From positions 41,889-105,888 of the forward strand of contig JAKLLA010000019.1 of assembly GCA_023150375.1 (NCBI GenBank): DNA of 64,000 nucleotides, written 5' to 3'. A model generated the notes under the pieces. The model saw nothing but the letters and a program-made list of their open reading frames with translations, did no database searches and was not told where the DNA came from. The DNA is from Burkholderiaceae bacterium (GTDB lineage: Bacteria; Pseudomonadota; Gammaproteobacteria; Burkholderiales; Burkholderiaceae_C). The translations under genes were made by a program, and so were the position numbers. Each line of letters begins with the position of its first letter. Position 1 is the stretch's first letter. This document shows positions 40,690 to 52,288 of this stretch, one piece after another.

Positions 40690-42048
40690 TCAGATGTAGG
40701 ACGGGACCTTGCAGGTCTTGTGTTCGATGTGGTGGGCAAACTCGTCGCGGAAGTGCTTGAGCATGCCGCGCACCGGCATCGCGGCAGCGTCACCGAGCGC
40801 ACAGATCGTGCGGCCCATGATGTTCTCCGCCACGTTGTCCAGCAGCGCCAGATCGTCCGGACGGCCCTGGCCGTGCTCGATGCGCTCGACCATCTTGTAG
40901 AGCCAGCCGGTGCCTTCGCGGCAGGGGGTGCACTGGCCGCAGGACTCGTGCGCGTAGAAGTACGACAGGCGCAGCAGGCTCTTGACCATGCAGCGGGTTT
41001 CGTCCATCACGATCACCGCGCCGGAACCCAGCATCGAGCCGGCCTTGGCGATCGAGTCGTAGTCCATCGTGCAGTCGAGCATCACCGCCCCGGGCAGTAC
41101 CGGCGCGGAGGAGCCGCCGGGAATCACCGCCTTGAGCTTCCGGCCGCCCTTGACCCCGCCGGCCAGCTCGAGCAGCTTCGCGAAAGGCGTGCCCATCGGG
41201 ATCTCGTAGTTGCCCGGGCGCTCGACGTCACCGACCATCGAGAAGATCTTGGTGCCGCCGTTGTTGGGCTTGCCGCACTCGAGGTAGGCCTGGCCGCCGT
41301 GACGGATGATCCAGGGCACCGCACCGAAGGTCTCGGTGTTGTTGATGGTGGTCGGCTTGCCGTAGACGCCGAAGCTGGCCGGGAACGGCGGCTTGAAGCG
41401 CGGCTGGCCCTTCTTGCCCTCGATCGATTCGATCAGGGCCGTCTCCTCACCGCAGATGTAGGCGCCGAAACCGTGGTGGGCATGCAGCTGGAAGCTGTGG
41501 TTGCTGCCCAGGATGTGGTTGCCCAGATAGCCGGCCGCGCGGGCTTCTTCCAGGGCTTCCTCGAAGCGCTCGTAGACCTCGAAGATCTCGCCGTGGATGT
41601 AGTTGTAGCCCACCGAGATGCCCATCGCGTAGGCCGCGATGATCATGCCCTCGATGACGATGTGCGGGTTGTAGCGCAGGATGTCGCGGTCCTTGCACGT
41701 GCCCGGTTCGCCCTCGTCGCTGTTGCACACCAGGTACTTCTGCACCGGCAGGGCGCGCGGCATGAAGCTCCACTTCAGGCCGGTCGGGAAGCCCGCGCCG
41801 CCGCGGCCGCGCAGGCCCGAGCCCTTGACTTCGGCGATGACCTGGTCGGGCGTCATGCCTTCGCCGCCGTCCTTGCCCAGGACCTTGCGCAGCGCCTGGT
41901 AGCCGCCGCGCGCCTCGTAGTCCTTCAGGCGCCAGTTGCGCCCGTCCAGGCCGGCGTAGATCTGGGGGTCGATGTGACGACCGTGGAAGCAGGTCTCCAG
42001 GCCGGTGGCCTGGAAGGCGGAGAGGTCGACTGCGAGGTTGTGTGCCAT
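40690..42048 (-). CDS. nuoF: NADH-quinone oxidoreductase subunit F
   Basis: Protein of 452 residues that binds NADH and FMN and holds cluster N3. Motifs visible are [18 protein letters not shown] (NADH/FMN), [16 protein letters not shown] (FMN) and [15 protein letters not shown] plus a later Cys for the [4Fe-4S] cluster. It is the entry point of electrons into complex I. Thirteen bases separate it from nuoE. Confidence 0.98.
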   Translation of the reverse strand: MAHNLAVDLSAFQATGLETCFHGRHIDPQIYAGLDGRNWRLKDYEARGGYQALRKVLGKDGGEGMTPDQVIAEVKGSGLRGRGGAGFPTGLKWSFMPRALPVQKYLVCNSDEGEPGTCKDRDILRYNPHIVIEGMIIAAYAMGISVGYNYIHGEIFEVYERFEEALEEARAAGYLGNHILGSNHSFQLHAHHGFGAYICGEETALIESIEGKKGQPRFKPPFPASFGVYGKPTTINNTETFGAVPWIIRHGGQAYLECGKPNNGGTKIFSMVGDVERPGNYEIPMGTPFAKLLELAGGVKGGRKLKAVIPGGSSAPVLPGAVMLDCTMDYDSIAKAGSMLGSGAVIVMDETRCMVKSLLRLSYFYAHESCGQCTPCREGTGWLYKMVERIEHGQGRPDDLALLDNVAENIMGRTICALGDAAAMPVRGMLKHFRDEFAHHIEHKTCKVPSYI

Positions 42049-42061
42049 CAGCTTGCTCCGC

Positions 42062-42565
42062 TCACTTGGCCGCCGACTGCAGCGTCGACACCAGCGCGTC
42101 GAGCCGATCGTTGCTCATGTAGCTCACCATCTGCCGGTCGTTGACCAGCATCACCGGCGCATCGGCGCACGCACCGAGGCATTCGCACTTCTGCACGGTG
42201 AACAGGCCGTCGGCCGTGGTGCCGCCGTCCTCGATGCCGAGCTTCTGGCACAGGTACTCGAGGGCCTTCTGACCGTTGCGCAGCTGGCAGGGCAGGTTGG
42301 TGCAGACGTTGAGCTTGAACTTGCCCACCGGCTGCTGGTTGTACATGTTGTAGAAAGTGGTCACCTCGTGCACCGCGATGGGCGGCATGCCGAGGTAGTC
42401 CGCGATGGCCTGTTCCGCCTCGGGCGAAACCCAGCCCAGCTCCTGCTGGGCGATCGACAGGCAGGCCATCACCGCCGACTGCTTCTGCTCGGCGGGGTAC
42501 TTGGCAACTTCGCGCGCGAAACGCGCCAGGGTGGCTTCGGAGAACATGGCTGCTGCGCTGCTCAT
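42062..42565 (-). CDS. nuoE: NADH-quinone oxidoreductase subunit E
   Basis: Protein of 167 residues with a thioredoxin-like fold holding [2Fe-2S] cluster N1a. The four ligands are in VCTNLPCQL (C-x4-C) and [12 protein letters not shown] (C-x3-C). The ATG at 42565 overlaps the nuoD stop codon, a coupling typical of this operon. Longer in-frame starts upstream would lie within nuoD and are rejected. Confidence 0.97.
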   Translation of the reverse strand: MSSAAAMFSEATLARFAREVAKYPAEQKQSAVMACLSIAQQELGWVSPEAEQAIADYLGMPPIAVHEVTTFYNMYNQQPVGKFKLNVCTNLPCQLRNGQKALEYLCQKLGIEDGGTTADGLFTVQKCECLGACADAPVMLVNDRQMVSYMSNDRLDALVSTLQSAAK

Positions 42566-43815
42566 CGGTCGATTTCGCCGAACACGATGTCCATCGTGCC
42601 GATGATCGCCACCGCGTCGGCGATCATGTGGCCCCGGGACATCTCGTCGAGGGCGGCCAGGTGGACGAAGCCGGGCGGCCGGATCTTCAGGCGATAGGGC
42701 TTGTTGGCGCCGTCGCTGACCAGGTAGATGCCGAACTCGCCCTTCGGATGCTCGACAGCGGCGTAGGCCTCGCCTTCGGGGACGTGGAACCCTTCGGTGA
42801 AGAGCTTGAAGTGATGGATCAGCTCCTCCATCGAGGTCTTCATCTGCACGCGCGAGGGCGGTGCGACCTTGTGGTTGTCGGTGATCACCGGACCGGGGTT
42901 GCGACGCAGCCAGTCGACGCACTGCTTGATGATGCGGTTGGACTGGCGCAGCTCCTCGACGCGCACCAGGTAGCGGTCGTAGGTGTCACCGTTGACGCCC
43001 ACCGGGACGTCGAAGTCCATGCGATCGTAGACATCGTAGGGCTGCGTCTTGCGCAGATCCCATGCAATGCCCGAACCACGCAGCATCGCACCGGTCAGAC
43101 CGAGGTTCAGGGCACGCTCGGGAGTGAGCACGCCGATCCCGACGGTGCGCTGCTTCCAGATGCGGTTGTCGGTGAGCAGCGTCTCGTACTCGTCGACCAG
43201 CTTCGGGAACCGCTGGGTGAAGTCGTCGATGAAATCCAGCAGGGAGCCCTGCCGGTTTTCGTTCATCTTCGCGATCGCCTTCGCATTGTGGATCTTGCTG
43301 ACCTTGTACTGCGGCATCGTGTCCGGCAGGTCACGGTAGACACCGCCCGGACGGAAGTAGGCCGCGTGCATGCGCGCCCCCGATACCGCCTCGTACATGT
43401 CGAACAGATCCTCGCGCTCGCGGAAGCAGTAGATGAGGATGTTCATCGCCCCGCAATCCATGCCATGGCAGCCCAGCCACAGCAGGTGGTTCAGCAGACG
43501 GGTGATCTCGCTGAACATCACGCGGATGTACTGCGCACGCTCGGGCACCTCGACACCGAGCAGCTTCTCGATGGCCAGGCAGTAGGCATGCTCGTTGCAC
43601 ATCATGGACACGTAGTCGAGACGGTCCATGTAGGGCAGCGACTGGATGAAGGTCTTCGTCTCGGCCAGCTTCTCGGTGCCGCGGTGCAGCAGGCCGATGT
43701 GCGGGTCGGCGCGCTGGATCACCTCGCCGTCGAGCTCCAGCACCAGGCGCAGCACGCCGTGCGCGGCCGGGTGCTGCGGCCCGAAGTTCAGGGTGTAGTT
43801 CTTGATTTCAGCCAT
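42562..43815 (-). CDS. nuoD: NADH-quinone oxidoreductase subunit D
   Basis: Protein of 417 residues, the 49-kDa-type subunit that forms the quinone-binding pocket. Landmarks are [20 protein letters not shown], the quinone-site His and Tyr region [13 protein letters not shown], and the C-terminal [16 protein letters not shown], with a final Glu-Ile-Asp-Arg. NuoC and NuoD are separate proteins here, unlike the E. coli fusion. Confidence 0.98.
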   Translation of the reverse strand: MAEIKNYTLNFGPQHPAAHGVLRLVLELDGEVIQRADPHIGLLHRGTEKLAETKTFIQSLPYMDRLDYVSMMCNEHAYCLAIEKLLGVEVPERAQYIRVMFSEITRLLNHLLWLGCHGMDCGAMNILIYCFREREDLFDMYEAVSGARMHAAYFRPGGVYRDLPDTMPQYKVSKIHNAKAIAKMNENRQGSLLDFIDDFTQRFPKLVDEYETLLTDNRIWKQRTVGIGVLTPERALNLGLTGAMLRGSGIAWDLRKTQPYDVYDRMDFDVPVGVNGDTYDRYLVRVEELRQSNRIIKQCVDWLRRNPGPVITDNHKVAPPSRVQMKTSMEELIHHFKLFTEGFHVPEGEAYAAVEHPKGEFGIYLVSDGANKPYRLKIRPPGFVHLAALDEMSRGHMIADAVAIIGTMDIVFGEIDR

Positions 43816-43830
43816 GTGGACCTCGGACGC

Positions 43831-44430
43831 TCAGTGCAGGCCACCGTAGTGGTCTTCCCGGACGATGCGCGGCGTGATCTCGCGCGGCTCGATCGACACC
43901 GGCTGGTAGACGACGCGCTTCTGCTCGGCGTCGTAGGTCATCTCGACGTGACCGGTGACCGGGAAGTCCTTGCGCATCGGATGCCCGATGAAGCCGTAGT
44001 CGGTCAGGATGCGACGCAGGTCGTCGTGACCGTCGAACATGATGCCGTACATGTCGAAGGCCTCGCGCTCGAACCAGTTGGCACCGTTCCAGATCGGCGT
44101 GACCGACGCCAGCACGGGGAAGTCGTCGTCCGGCGCGAAGACACGCAGGCGCAGACGCCAGTTGTGCTCCACCGACAGCAGGTGCGAGACCGCCGCGAAG
44201 CGTGCGCCGTCCCAGGCCCCGTCGCGCCAGCCGCTGTAATCCATGCCGCACAGGTCGATGAGCTGCTGGAACGCCAGGTGCGGATGATCGCGCAGGGTCT
44301 TGGCGACCTCGGCGTAGTCCACAGACTTCACGGTCACGGTGATCTCGCCGAGTCGGCGCACCAGCGAGACGATGCGGTCGCCCAGCACGCGCTCCAGCGC
44401 CGCCTGCAGGGTATCGAGTTTCTGAGTCAT
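43831..44430 (-). CDS. nuoC: NADH-quinone oxidoreductase subunit C
   Basis: Protein of 199 residues, the 30-kDa-type subunit linking the peripheral arm to NuoD. The family signature is in [20 protein letters not shown], followed by [22 protein letters not shown] 44430 gives a normal length. It is 29 bases after nuoB and 15 bases before nuoD. Confidence 0.97.
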   Translation of the reverse strand: MTQKLDTLQAALERVLGDRIVSLVRRLGEITVTVKSVDYAEVAKTLRDHPHLAFQQLIDLCGMDYSGWRDGAWDGARFAAVSHLLSVEHNWRLRLRVFAPDDDFPVLASVTPIWNGANWFEREAFDMYGIMFDGHDDLRRILTDYGFIGHPMRKDFPVTGHVEMTYDAEQKRVVYQPVSIEPREITPRIVREDHYGGLH

Positions 44431-44459
44431 GGAACGGACCTCGTGGCCTGCAGCCGCCC

Positions 44460-44936
44460 TCAGCGGGCGATGGTGTTCTCGCGCCGGATCTTGGCCTGCA
44501 GCTGCAGGATGCCGTAGAGCAGCGCCTCGGCCGTCGGAGGACAGCCCGGCACATAGACATCCACCGGCACGATGCGGTCGCAGCCCCGCACCACCGAGTA
44601 GCTGTAGTGGTAGTAGCCACCACCGTTGGCACAGGACCCCATCGACAGCACCCAGCGCGGCTCGGCCATCTGGTCGTACACCTTGCGCAGGGCCGGCGCC
44701 ATCTTGTTGCACAGGGTGCCCGCCACGATCATCAGGTCGGACTGGCGCGGACTGGGCCGGAACAGCATGCCGAAGCGGTCGATGTCGTAGCGCGACGCGC
44801 CCGCGTGCATCATCTCGACCGCACAGCAGGCGAGGCCGAAGGTCATCGGCCACAACGAGCCGGTCTTCGACCAGTTGATCAGGGTATCGACACTGGTGGT
44901 GACGAAACCCTCCTTCAGAACGCCTTCAATACCCAT
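44460..44936 (-). CDS. nuoB: NADH-quinone oxidoreductase subunit B
   Basis: Protein of 158 residues that holds cluster N2, the last iron-sulfur cluster before quinone. The ligands are in GLACCAVEM (adjacent Cys pair), SMGSCANGG and [15 protein letters not shown]. The full [20 protein letters not shown] segment is present. It starts 45 bases after nuoA. Confidence 0.98.
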   Translation of the reverse strand: MGIEGVLKEGFVTTSVDTLINWSKTGSLWPMTFGLACCAVEMMHAGASRYDIDRFGMLFRPSPRQSDLMIVAGTLCNKMAPALRKVYDQMAEPRWVLSMGSCANGGGYYHYSYSVVRGCDRIVPVDVYVPGCPPTAEALLYGILQLQAKIRRENTIAR

Positions 44937-44981
44937 GGTGTGTCATCCAGTCAGTGCTACGCAGGACGCAGGCCGCGCCGC

Positions 44982-45341
44982 TCACTCCCAATCCAGGGCA
45001 CCCTTCTTCCACTCGTAGACGAAGCCGACCACGAGGATGCCGAGGAAGACCATCATGGCCCAGAAGCCGGTGGGACCGATCTCGCGCAGGGAGACCGCCC
45101 AGGGGAACAGGAAGGCGATCTCGAGATCGAAGAGGATGAAGAGGATGGCAACGAGGTAGTAGCGCACGTCGAACTTCATGCGCGCATCCTCGAAGGCCTC
45201 GAAACCGCACTCGTAGGGCGAGTTCTTGGCCGCATCCGGGCGGCGAGGCCCCAGCAGGAAGCCGAGCACCTGGGGCACTACCCCCACCGCGACACCCACC
45301 AGGATGAACAGGATGACAGGCAGGTATTGGTCCAGGTTCAT
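44982..45341 (-). CDS. nuoA: NADH-quinone oxidoreductase subunit A
   Basis: Protein of 119 residues with three membrane helices. Landmarks are [20 protein letters not shown], the loop whose Cys lies near the quinone site, and [22 protein letters not shown] 45341 gives the family length; an in-frame ATG at 45422 would add 27 residues not seen in the family. It is the first gene of the nuo operon, 186 bases downstream of tRNA-Leu in the same direction. Confidence 0.97.
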   Translation of the reverse strand: MNLDQYLPVILFILVGVAVGVVPQVLGFLLGPRRPDAAKNSPYECGFEAFEDARMKFDVRYYLVAILFILFDLEIAFLFPWAVSLREIGPTGFWAMMVFLGILVVGFVYEWKKGALDWE

Positions 45342-45527
45342 GTCAGCAAGTGTGTCGAAGACCCATCCGGCAAAAGAAAGGCGCGCCGCCGTGAACAGCA
45401 ACTTCGTTGCCGCCTCATGCAAAGCGCGCCATCACTTCCACGAAGAAGACGCGGCGCATCGCGCACACGCCACTTCGCTGCAGCGCCAGATCAGGAACCG
45501 GATGAGATCCTGACCCGGTAAGACCGG

Positions 45528-45612
45528 TGGTGCCGACGGCGAGACTCGAACTCGCACAGCTTTCGCCACTACCCCCTCAAGATAGCGTGTCTACCAATTT
45601 CACCACGTCGGC
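45528..45612 (-). tRNA. tRNA-Leu (anticodon GAG)
   Basis: The reverse strand folds as a class II tRNA of 85 bases including an encoded CCA. The acceptor stem GCCGACG pairs with CGTCGGC. The anticodon stem CTATC/GGTAG carries the loop TTGAGGG, giving anticodon GAG. A long variable arm and T-loop TTCGAGT follow, as expected for leucine. It lies between secG and nuoA, all in the same direction, a widespread proteobacterial arrangement. Confidence 0.95.
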
Positions 45613-45804
45613 ACGTGTAGTTTGCTGACAGATCTCGGTGAGAAGGGTCTTGAACTTCAGGTCACGACCCTCACATCCCTTCATCTGTCATCACCGGCTG
45701 GCGTGAGGTATGGCTCACCGGTGAAGCTCTGCATTCTATCCCCAATCAGGGTTTGCCTCAAGGTGGTGTGCAGGCCGCACCCCCTTGGAGCCTGCCGACC
45801 CGCC

Positions 45805-46203
45805 TCAGCGGGAAGCAGACGACGCCGCAGGCGCCGCCGACGGCGCGCTCACCACGGCCGGTGCAGCCGTGGGGATCTGCGCAGCCGCAGGGGCCGAGGC
45901 AGCCGGTGCACTGGCCGCCGCGGCGGCGCGTTCGAGCACGCTGCCTTCGTCGCGCGCAGACGACTGCATGTTGCCAAAATACGCCAGTGCCAGCGTACAG
46001 ACGAAGAAGACCGTCGCCGCGACCGCCGTCGACCGCGACAGGAAGTTGGCGCTGCCTGTTGCGCCGAAGAGACTCCCCGAGGACCCCCCACCGAAGGAAG
46101 CGCCCATGTCGGCGCCCTTGCCGTGCTGCACCAGAACCAGGCCGATCATGGCCATGGCCGACACCAGCTGCACCAGCAGCACCAGGTTCATCAAGACTTG
46201 CAT
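45805..46203 (-). CDS. secG: Preprotein translocase subunit SecG
   Basis: Protein of 132 residues. Two membrane helices (LMNLVLLVQLVSAMAMIGLVL and AAVTVFFVCTLALAYFG-like) flank the conserved cytoplasmic loop QHGKGADMGASFGGGSSGSL. SecG assists SecYE-mediated protein export. The C-terminal 50 residues are Ala/Pro-rich and variable. It is 35 bases after tpiA on the same strand and precedes tRNA-Leu and nuo. Confidence 0.95.
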   Translation of the reverse strand: MQVLMNLVLLVQLVSAMAMIGLVLVQHGKGADMGASFGGGSSGSLFGATGSANFLSRSTAVAATVFFVCTLALAYFGNMQSSARDEGSVLERAAAAASAPAASAPAAAQIPTAAPAVVSAPSAAPAASSASR

Positions 46204-46238
46204 CAGGAACTCACTCCGGGGAAAGATCTCGGGTCGGC

Positions 46239-46982
46239 TCAGGCCGCCCGGGCAATGGCGAGGAAATCGGCCGCCTTCAGCGCCGCACCGCCGATCAGGC
46301 CGCCGTCGATGTCAGGCTGCGCAAACAGGGTGGCGGCATTGTCGGGTTTGACGCTGCCGCCGTAGAGCAGACGCATCGCGTCGGCATGTGGCGTGGCTGC
46401 GGCCAGCTGGGCACGCAGCAGGGCGTGCACCGCCTGCGCCTGTTCGGGCGAGGCGGTACGACCGGTGCCGATGGCCCAGACGGGCTCGTAGGCCACGACG
46501 ACTTCGCCGATGCAGTGCGCCAGGGTGTGGATCACGGCAGAGAGCTGACGCTTGACGACCGCCTCGGTCTCGCCGGCCTCGCGCTGCGCGAGCGTCTCAC
46601 CGACACAGACGATCGGGGTCACGCCCCTGGACAGCGCAGCCTTGGCCTTGTCGGCCACCAGCTGATCCGTTTCGCCATGGTAGGCACGGCGCTCGGAATG
46701 TCCGACGATGGCATATCGGCAGCCGAACTCGCGCAGCATCGCGGCCGACACCTCGCCGGTGTAGGCGCCCTGCTCGAAGGCCGAGACATCCTGTGCACCC
46801 CAGGCCACGGCACTGTTGGCCAGCGTCACGGCCACTTCGGACAGGTAGGGAAAGGGCGGACACACCGCCAGGTCAGCATTCACCGGGCCGCCGGCCAGGA
46901 TGCCCTGCAGCAGTTCCGCATTGGCGGCATGGCTGCCGTGCATCTTCCAGTTGCCCACCACCAGCTTGCGACGAGTCGTCAT
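46239..46982 (-). CDS. tpiA: Triosephosphate isomerase
   Basis: Protein of 247 residues, full length. It interconverts glyceraldehyde 3-phosphate and dihydroxyacetone phosphate. Catalytic residues are visible: Asn-Lys in VGNWKMHGS, His in [14 protein letters not shown], and Glu in [14 protein letters not shown], with the phosphate loop [10 protein letters not shown]. The ATG at 46982 has an AGGAGGA ribosome-binding site. It is 26 bases downstream of the quinone oxidoreductase gene. Confidence 0.98.
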   Translation of the reverse strand: MTTRRKLVVGNWKMHGSHAANAELLQGILAGGPVNADLAVCPPFPYLSEVAVTLANSAVAWGAQDVSAFEQGAYTGEVSAAMLREFGCRYAIVGHSERRAYHGETDQLVADKAKAALSRGVTPIVCVGETLAQREAGETEAVVKRQLSAVIHTLAHCIGEVVVAYEPVWAIGTGRTASPEQAQAVHALLRAQLAAATPHADAMRLLYGGSVKPDNAATLFAQPDIDGGLIGGAALKAADFLAIARAA

Positions 46983-47008
46983 GATTCCTCCTAGGGTTCG
47001 ATCCGGGG

Positions 47009-47995
47009 TCACCACTTCAGCACGATCTTGCCGATGTGCTGGTTCGATTCCATCAAGGCATGGGCCTGCGCGGCCTGCGTCGCGGGCAGCACGGCGTGGA
47101 TCACCGGCTTCACCCGCCCCGCCTCCAGCAGCGGCCAGACCTCGCGGCGCAGTGCGGCGGCGATCGCCGCCTTGAAGGCCAGGGGACGCGGACGCAGGGT
47201 CGAGCCGGTGATCACCAGGCGGCGCCGCAGCACCAGCCCGGCGTCGAAGGTCGCCTTCAGGCCCCCCTGTACCGCAATGATCACCAGCCGACCGTCCTCG
47301 GCCAGGCAGCTCACCTCGCGCGCCACATAGTCGCCTGCGACCATGTCGAGCACGACGTCCACGCCGCGACCGCCGGTCAGGCGCAGCGCCTCGGCGGCGA
47401 AGTCCTGCTCGCGGTAGACGATCGCGTGATCGGCACCGAGCGCAAGGCAGGCGTCGCACTTGTCCTGGCTGCCGGCGGTGACGATCACGGTTGCGCCGCG
47501 CGCCTTGGCCAGCTGGATGGCCGTCACGCCGATGCCGCTGCTGCCACCCTGCACCAGCAGGGTCTCGCCCGGCTGCAGGCGGGCGCGGTCGAACACGTTC
47601 GACCAGACGGTGAAGAAGGTCTCGGGCAGGCTGGCCGCCTCGACCCCATCGAAACCGCGCGGCAACGGCAGGCACTGGCCGACCGGCGCGACGCAGAGCT
47701 CGGCGTAACCGCCTCCGGCCACCAGCGCGCAGACCTCGTCGCCGACCGCCAGCCCGGCCTGAGCCAGCGCCGCCGCATCGCCGGCGACGATGCGGCCAGC
47801 CACCTCGAGGCCCGGCAGATCCGACGCACCGGGCGGCGGCGGGTAGGCACCCTTGCGCTGCAGCACGTCGGGCCGGTTGACTCCCGAGGCCGCCACGCGG
47901 ATCAGCACCTCGCCCGGACCGGGAGCCGGATCCGGCCGCTCGGCAAGACGCAGCACCTCCGGGGCACCCGGCTGGGAGATCTCGATGGCTTTCAT
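47009..47995 (-). CDS. NAD(P)H-quinone oxidoreductase (zinc-free MDR family)
   Basis: Protein of 328 residues in the quinone oxidoreductase branch of the medium-chain dehydrogenases (TIGR02824/PIG3-like). The nucleotide-binding motif reads [21 protein letters not shown], the GGSSGIG form typical of this branch. The N-terminal part has [15 protein letters not shown] and the catalytic zinc ligands are absent. Quinone reduction is a family assignment. It lies between pnp and tpiA in the same direction. Confidence 0.9.
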   Translation of the reverse strand: MKAIEISQPGAPEVLRLAERPDPAPGPGEVLIRVAASGVNRPDVLQRKGAYPPPPGASDLPGLEVAGRIVAGDAAALAQAGLAVGDEVCALVAGGGYAELCVAPVGQCLPLPRGFDGVEAASLPETFFTVWSNVFDRARLQPGETLLVQGGSSGIGVTAIQLAKARGATVIVTAGSQDKCDACLALGADHAIVYREQDFAAEALRLTGGRGVDVVLDMVAGDYVAREVSCLAEDGRLVIIAVQGGLKATFDAGLVLRRRLVITGSTLRPRPLAFKAAIAAALRREVWPLLEAGRVKPVIHAVLPATQAAQAHALMESNQHIGKIVLKW

Positions 47996-48061
47996 CGTCT
48001 GAGCCCTCGTCCGCCATCGGACGCAGCGGCGCCCTGCAGCGCCGGCCCGCCCGTCACGGCA

Positions 48062-50371
<2,310 letters not shown>

Positions 50372-50444
50372 GCGAGTCTCCTGGTTGGATGCACCCGGAA
50401 CGGTGGGGCGCGACACCCGCAGACTGCTCAGCGTGGCGCAATGC

Positions 50445-50481
50445 CATTCCAGCGAGCCCGCCCGGCGGATCCGTTGGAATG
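50445..50481 (-). promoter_or_regulatory. Stem-loop in the pnp leader
   Basis: On the - strand CATTCCA (50481-50475) pairs with TGGAATG (50451-50445), extended inside by C-G, G-C and a wobble pair after an A-C mismatch, with an inner CCGC/GCGG hairpin. It lies about 74-110 bases upstream of the pnp ATG. E. coli pnp carries an RNase III-cleaved hairpin at a similar place that mediates autoregulation by PNPase; the same use here is inference. Confidence 0.5.
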
Positions 50482-50567
50482 ACACAGCAGCGCCTTCGGG
50501 CCGGCCTGCGTGGAAGGGATGACGGAGAAGGGGAACCCGGCCCCGATGGAGCCGGAACGGCCGCGCG

Positions 50568-50608
50568 AAAAGTGCAAAGAGCCTGCCCCGGAAAACCTGG
50601 ACAGGCTC
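50568..50608 (-). terminator. Intrinsic terminator-like hairpin after rpsO
   Basis: On the - strand GAGCCTGTCC pairs with GGCAGGCTC across a short loop and is followed by TTTGCACTTTT. It starts about 20 bases after the rpsO stop codon, so it should terminate or attenuate rpsO transcripts before pnp, as in other rpsO-pnp operons. Confidence 0.75.
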
Positions 50609-50627
50609 CTCGACCTCATCGCCGGAT

Positions 50628-50897
50628 TTACTTGCGCAGGCCCAGCTTCTGGATCAGCGCGACATAGCGGTCGGCATCACGGGACTTCAGGTAGTCCAGC
50701 AGCTTGCGACGACGGCTGACCATGCGCAGCAGGCCGCGACGGCCGTGGTGGTCCTTCATGTTGGCCTTGAAGTGCGGCGTCAGCGCATTGATGCGTGCGG
50801 TCAGCAGCGCGACCTGCACTTCGGGGGAGCCGGTGTCGGCATTGCCGCGGGCATTGGCGGCAACGATCTCGGCCTTGTTGATATCGGCGACGGACAT
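50628..50897 (-). CDS. rpsO: 30S ribosomal protein S15
   Basis: Protein of 89 residues, exact family length. It binds the central domain of 16S rRNA early in assembly. The signature segment runs through [19 protein letters not shown] and the conserved [20 protein letters not shown] 50897 gives the standard [12 protein letters not shown] start; an upstream in-frame start would add 38 unrelated residues. It lies upstream of pnp with a hairpin between. Confidence 0.99.
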   Translation of the reverse strand: MSVADINKAEIVAANARGNADTGSPEVQVALLTARINALTPHFKANMKDHHGRRGLLRMVSRRRKLLDYLKSRDADRYVALIQKLGLRK

Positions 50898-51077
50898 GGT
50901 CTGAGTTCCGGATGGGACGAAACCGCACCGCCGCGCGCTGCACGAAGCAGGGTCCTGACCCTGCCCGGCCGCTGCGCCTGGGCCACGGTTTCGAGGTTCA
51001 CTTGCGGTCACGGGTGAAACCGACCCGTGCCGTGCGAGGCCCGCGAGCAGGGCATGCCTGCATCGCGAAGCGGCGGA

Positions 51078-52256
51078 TTATAGCTCGAGGGCCTCGGCCA
51101 GCCGCTGCACCCCCTGCAGCAGCCGCTCGGGCCGGCGGGAGGCGAAGCACCAGCGCAGCCAGCCCTCGCCCTCGGGGCCGAAGGCCACGCCCGGGGCCAG
51201 ACCCAGGCCGTGGTCGTGCACCAGACGCTTGGCCAGTGCCAGCGAATCGACCTCGCCGTCCACGCGCAGGAAGGCGTACATCGCCCCCGGCGGCGTGGCG
51301 AGCTCGACGCGCGCAAGCTCGCGCAGGGCGCCGACCAGCGTGTCGCGACAGTGCCTCAGCCGTGCCCGCAGCGCGGGCACCGCCGTGGGCGCGGCAGCCA
51401 GCGCGGCCAGACCGGCGCGCTGCACGAACACCGGCGCACAGGAGGTGTTGAACTCGATCAGCTTGCCCAGGTGCGGCAGCTGCGCGGCCGGCAGCACCAG
51501 GCTGCCCAGCCGCCAGCCGGTCATCAGGAAGCTCTTCGAGAAGCTGTGCACCACCAGCAGGCGGTCCTCGGGATCGGCGACGTCGAGGAAGCTCGGCGCT
51601 GCCTGCGCAGCATCGCCGGGGTCCGGGTAGTACAGCCGCTCGTAGACCTCGTCGGAGACGATCCAGGTGCCGGTGCGGCGGCAGTGCGCCAGGATCTGCG
51701 CGATCTCGGCCGGGGTCAGCGTCCAGCCGGTCGGGTTGTTCGGCGAATTGACGATCAGCACCCGCGTGGTCGGCGTGATGGCCGCCAGCAGCTCGTCCAG
51801 GTCCAGACGCCAGGCGCCCTCGCGCGGGTGCAGGCTGACGCGCCGCACCCTTGCGCCCAGGATGGCCGGCTGGGCGGTCAGGTTGGGCCAGACCGGCACC
51901 ACGGCGACCACCTCGTCGCCGGCATTCACCAGCAGCTGCTGCGCCAGCATCAGCGCGCTGACCCCCGAGGAGGTGATCACCACCCGCTCGATGCCCACCG
52001 CCGGGTGCAGGCGGGCGAGGTAGTCCGCCTGGGCCTCTCGCAGCTCGGGCAGGCCGAGGTTATGGGCATAGAAGACTTCGCCGGCCTCGATCGAGCGGAT
52101 CGCCGCCTGGCAGACCGGCGCCGGCGTGGGCTCGTCGCTCTCGCCGAACCAGAAGGCCAGCACATCGCTGCGCCCCAGGCCGGCATTGGCCACCTCGCGG
52201 ATGCGCGAGGCATCCAGGTCGGCAATCACGTCACGCACTTCTCGCACTTCACGCAC
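51078..52256 (-). CDS. PLP-dependent class I/II aminotransferase
   Basis: Protein of 392 residues with the fold-type I aminotransferase pattern. The Asn of the PLP site is in VNSPNNPTGWTLTP, Asp/Tyr in IVSDEVYERLYY, the PLP Lys in VHSFSKSFLMTGWRLGS, and a substrate-carboxylate Arg near the end in LRWCFASRR. The substrate is not determinable; aspartate-type or a broad-range amino acid transaminase are both possible. The N terminus (MREVREVRDVIADLD) is repetitive, so a later start is possible. It lies 32 bases downstream of the ABC solute-binding protein gene. Confidence 0.88.
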   Translation of the reverse strand: MREVREVRDVIADLDASRIREVANAGLGRSDVLAFWFGESDEPTPAPVCQAAIRSIEAGEVFYAHNLGLPELREAQADYLARLHPAVGIERVVITSSGVSALMLAQQLLVNAGDEVVAVVPVWPNLTAQPAILGARVRRVSLHPREGAWRLDLDELLAAITPTTRVLIVNSPNNPTGWTLTPAEIAQILAHCRRTGTWIVSDEVYERLYYPDPGDAAQAAPSFLDVADPEDRLLVVHSFSKSFLMTGWRLGSLVLPAAQLPHLGKLIEFNTSCAPVFVQRAGLAALAAAPTAVPALRARLRHCRDTLVGALRELARVELATPPGAMYAFLRVDGEVDSLALAKRLVHDHGLGLAPGVAFGPEGEGWLRWCFASRRPERLLQGVQRLAEALEL

Positions 52257-52288
52257 GGCAGGCCCCAGGGAGATCGGTGGTCGGTCGT

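Noticed and set aside
38668..42144. 1158-codon open frame on the + strand across nuoG-nuoF
   Set aside because: It is antisense to two certain genes, has no family resemblance, and is explained by the strong G/C bias at third codon positions. Similar long frames occur antisense to many genes here.
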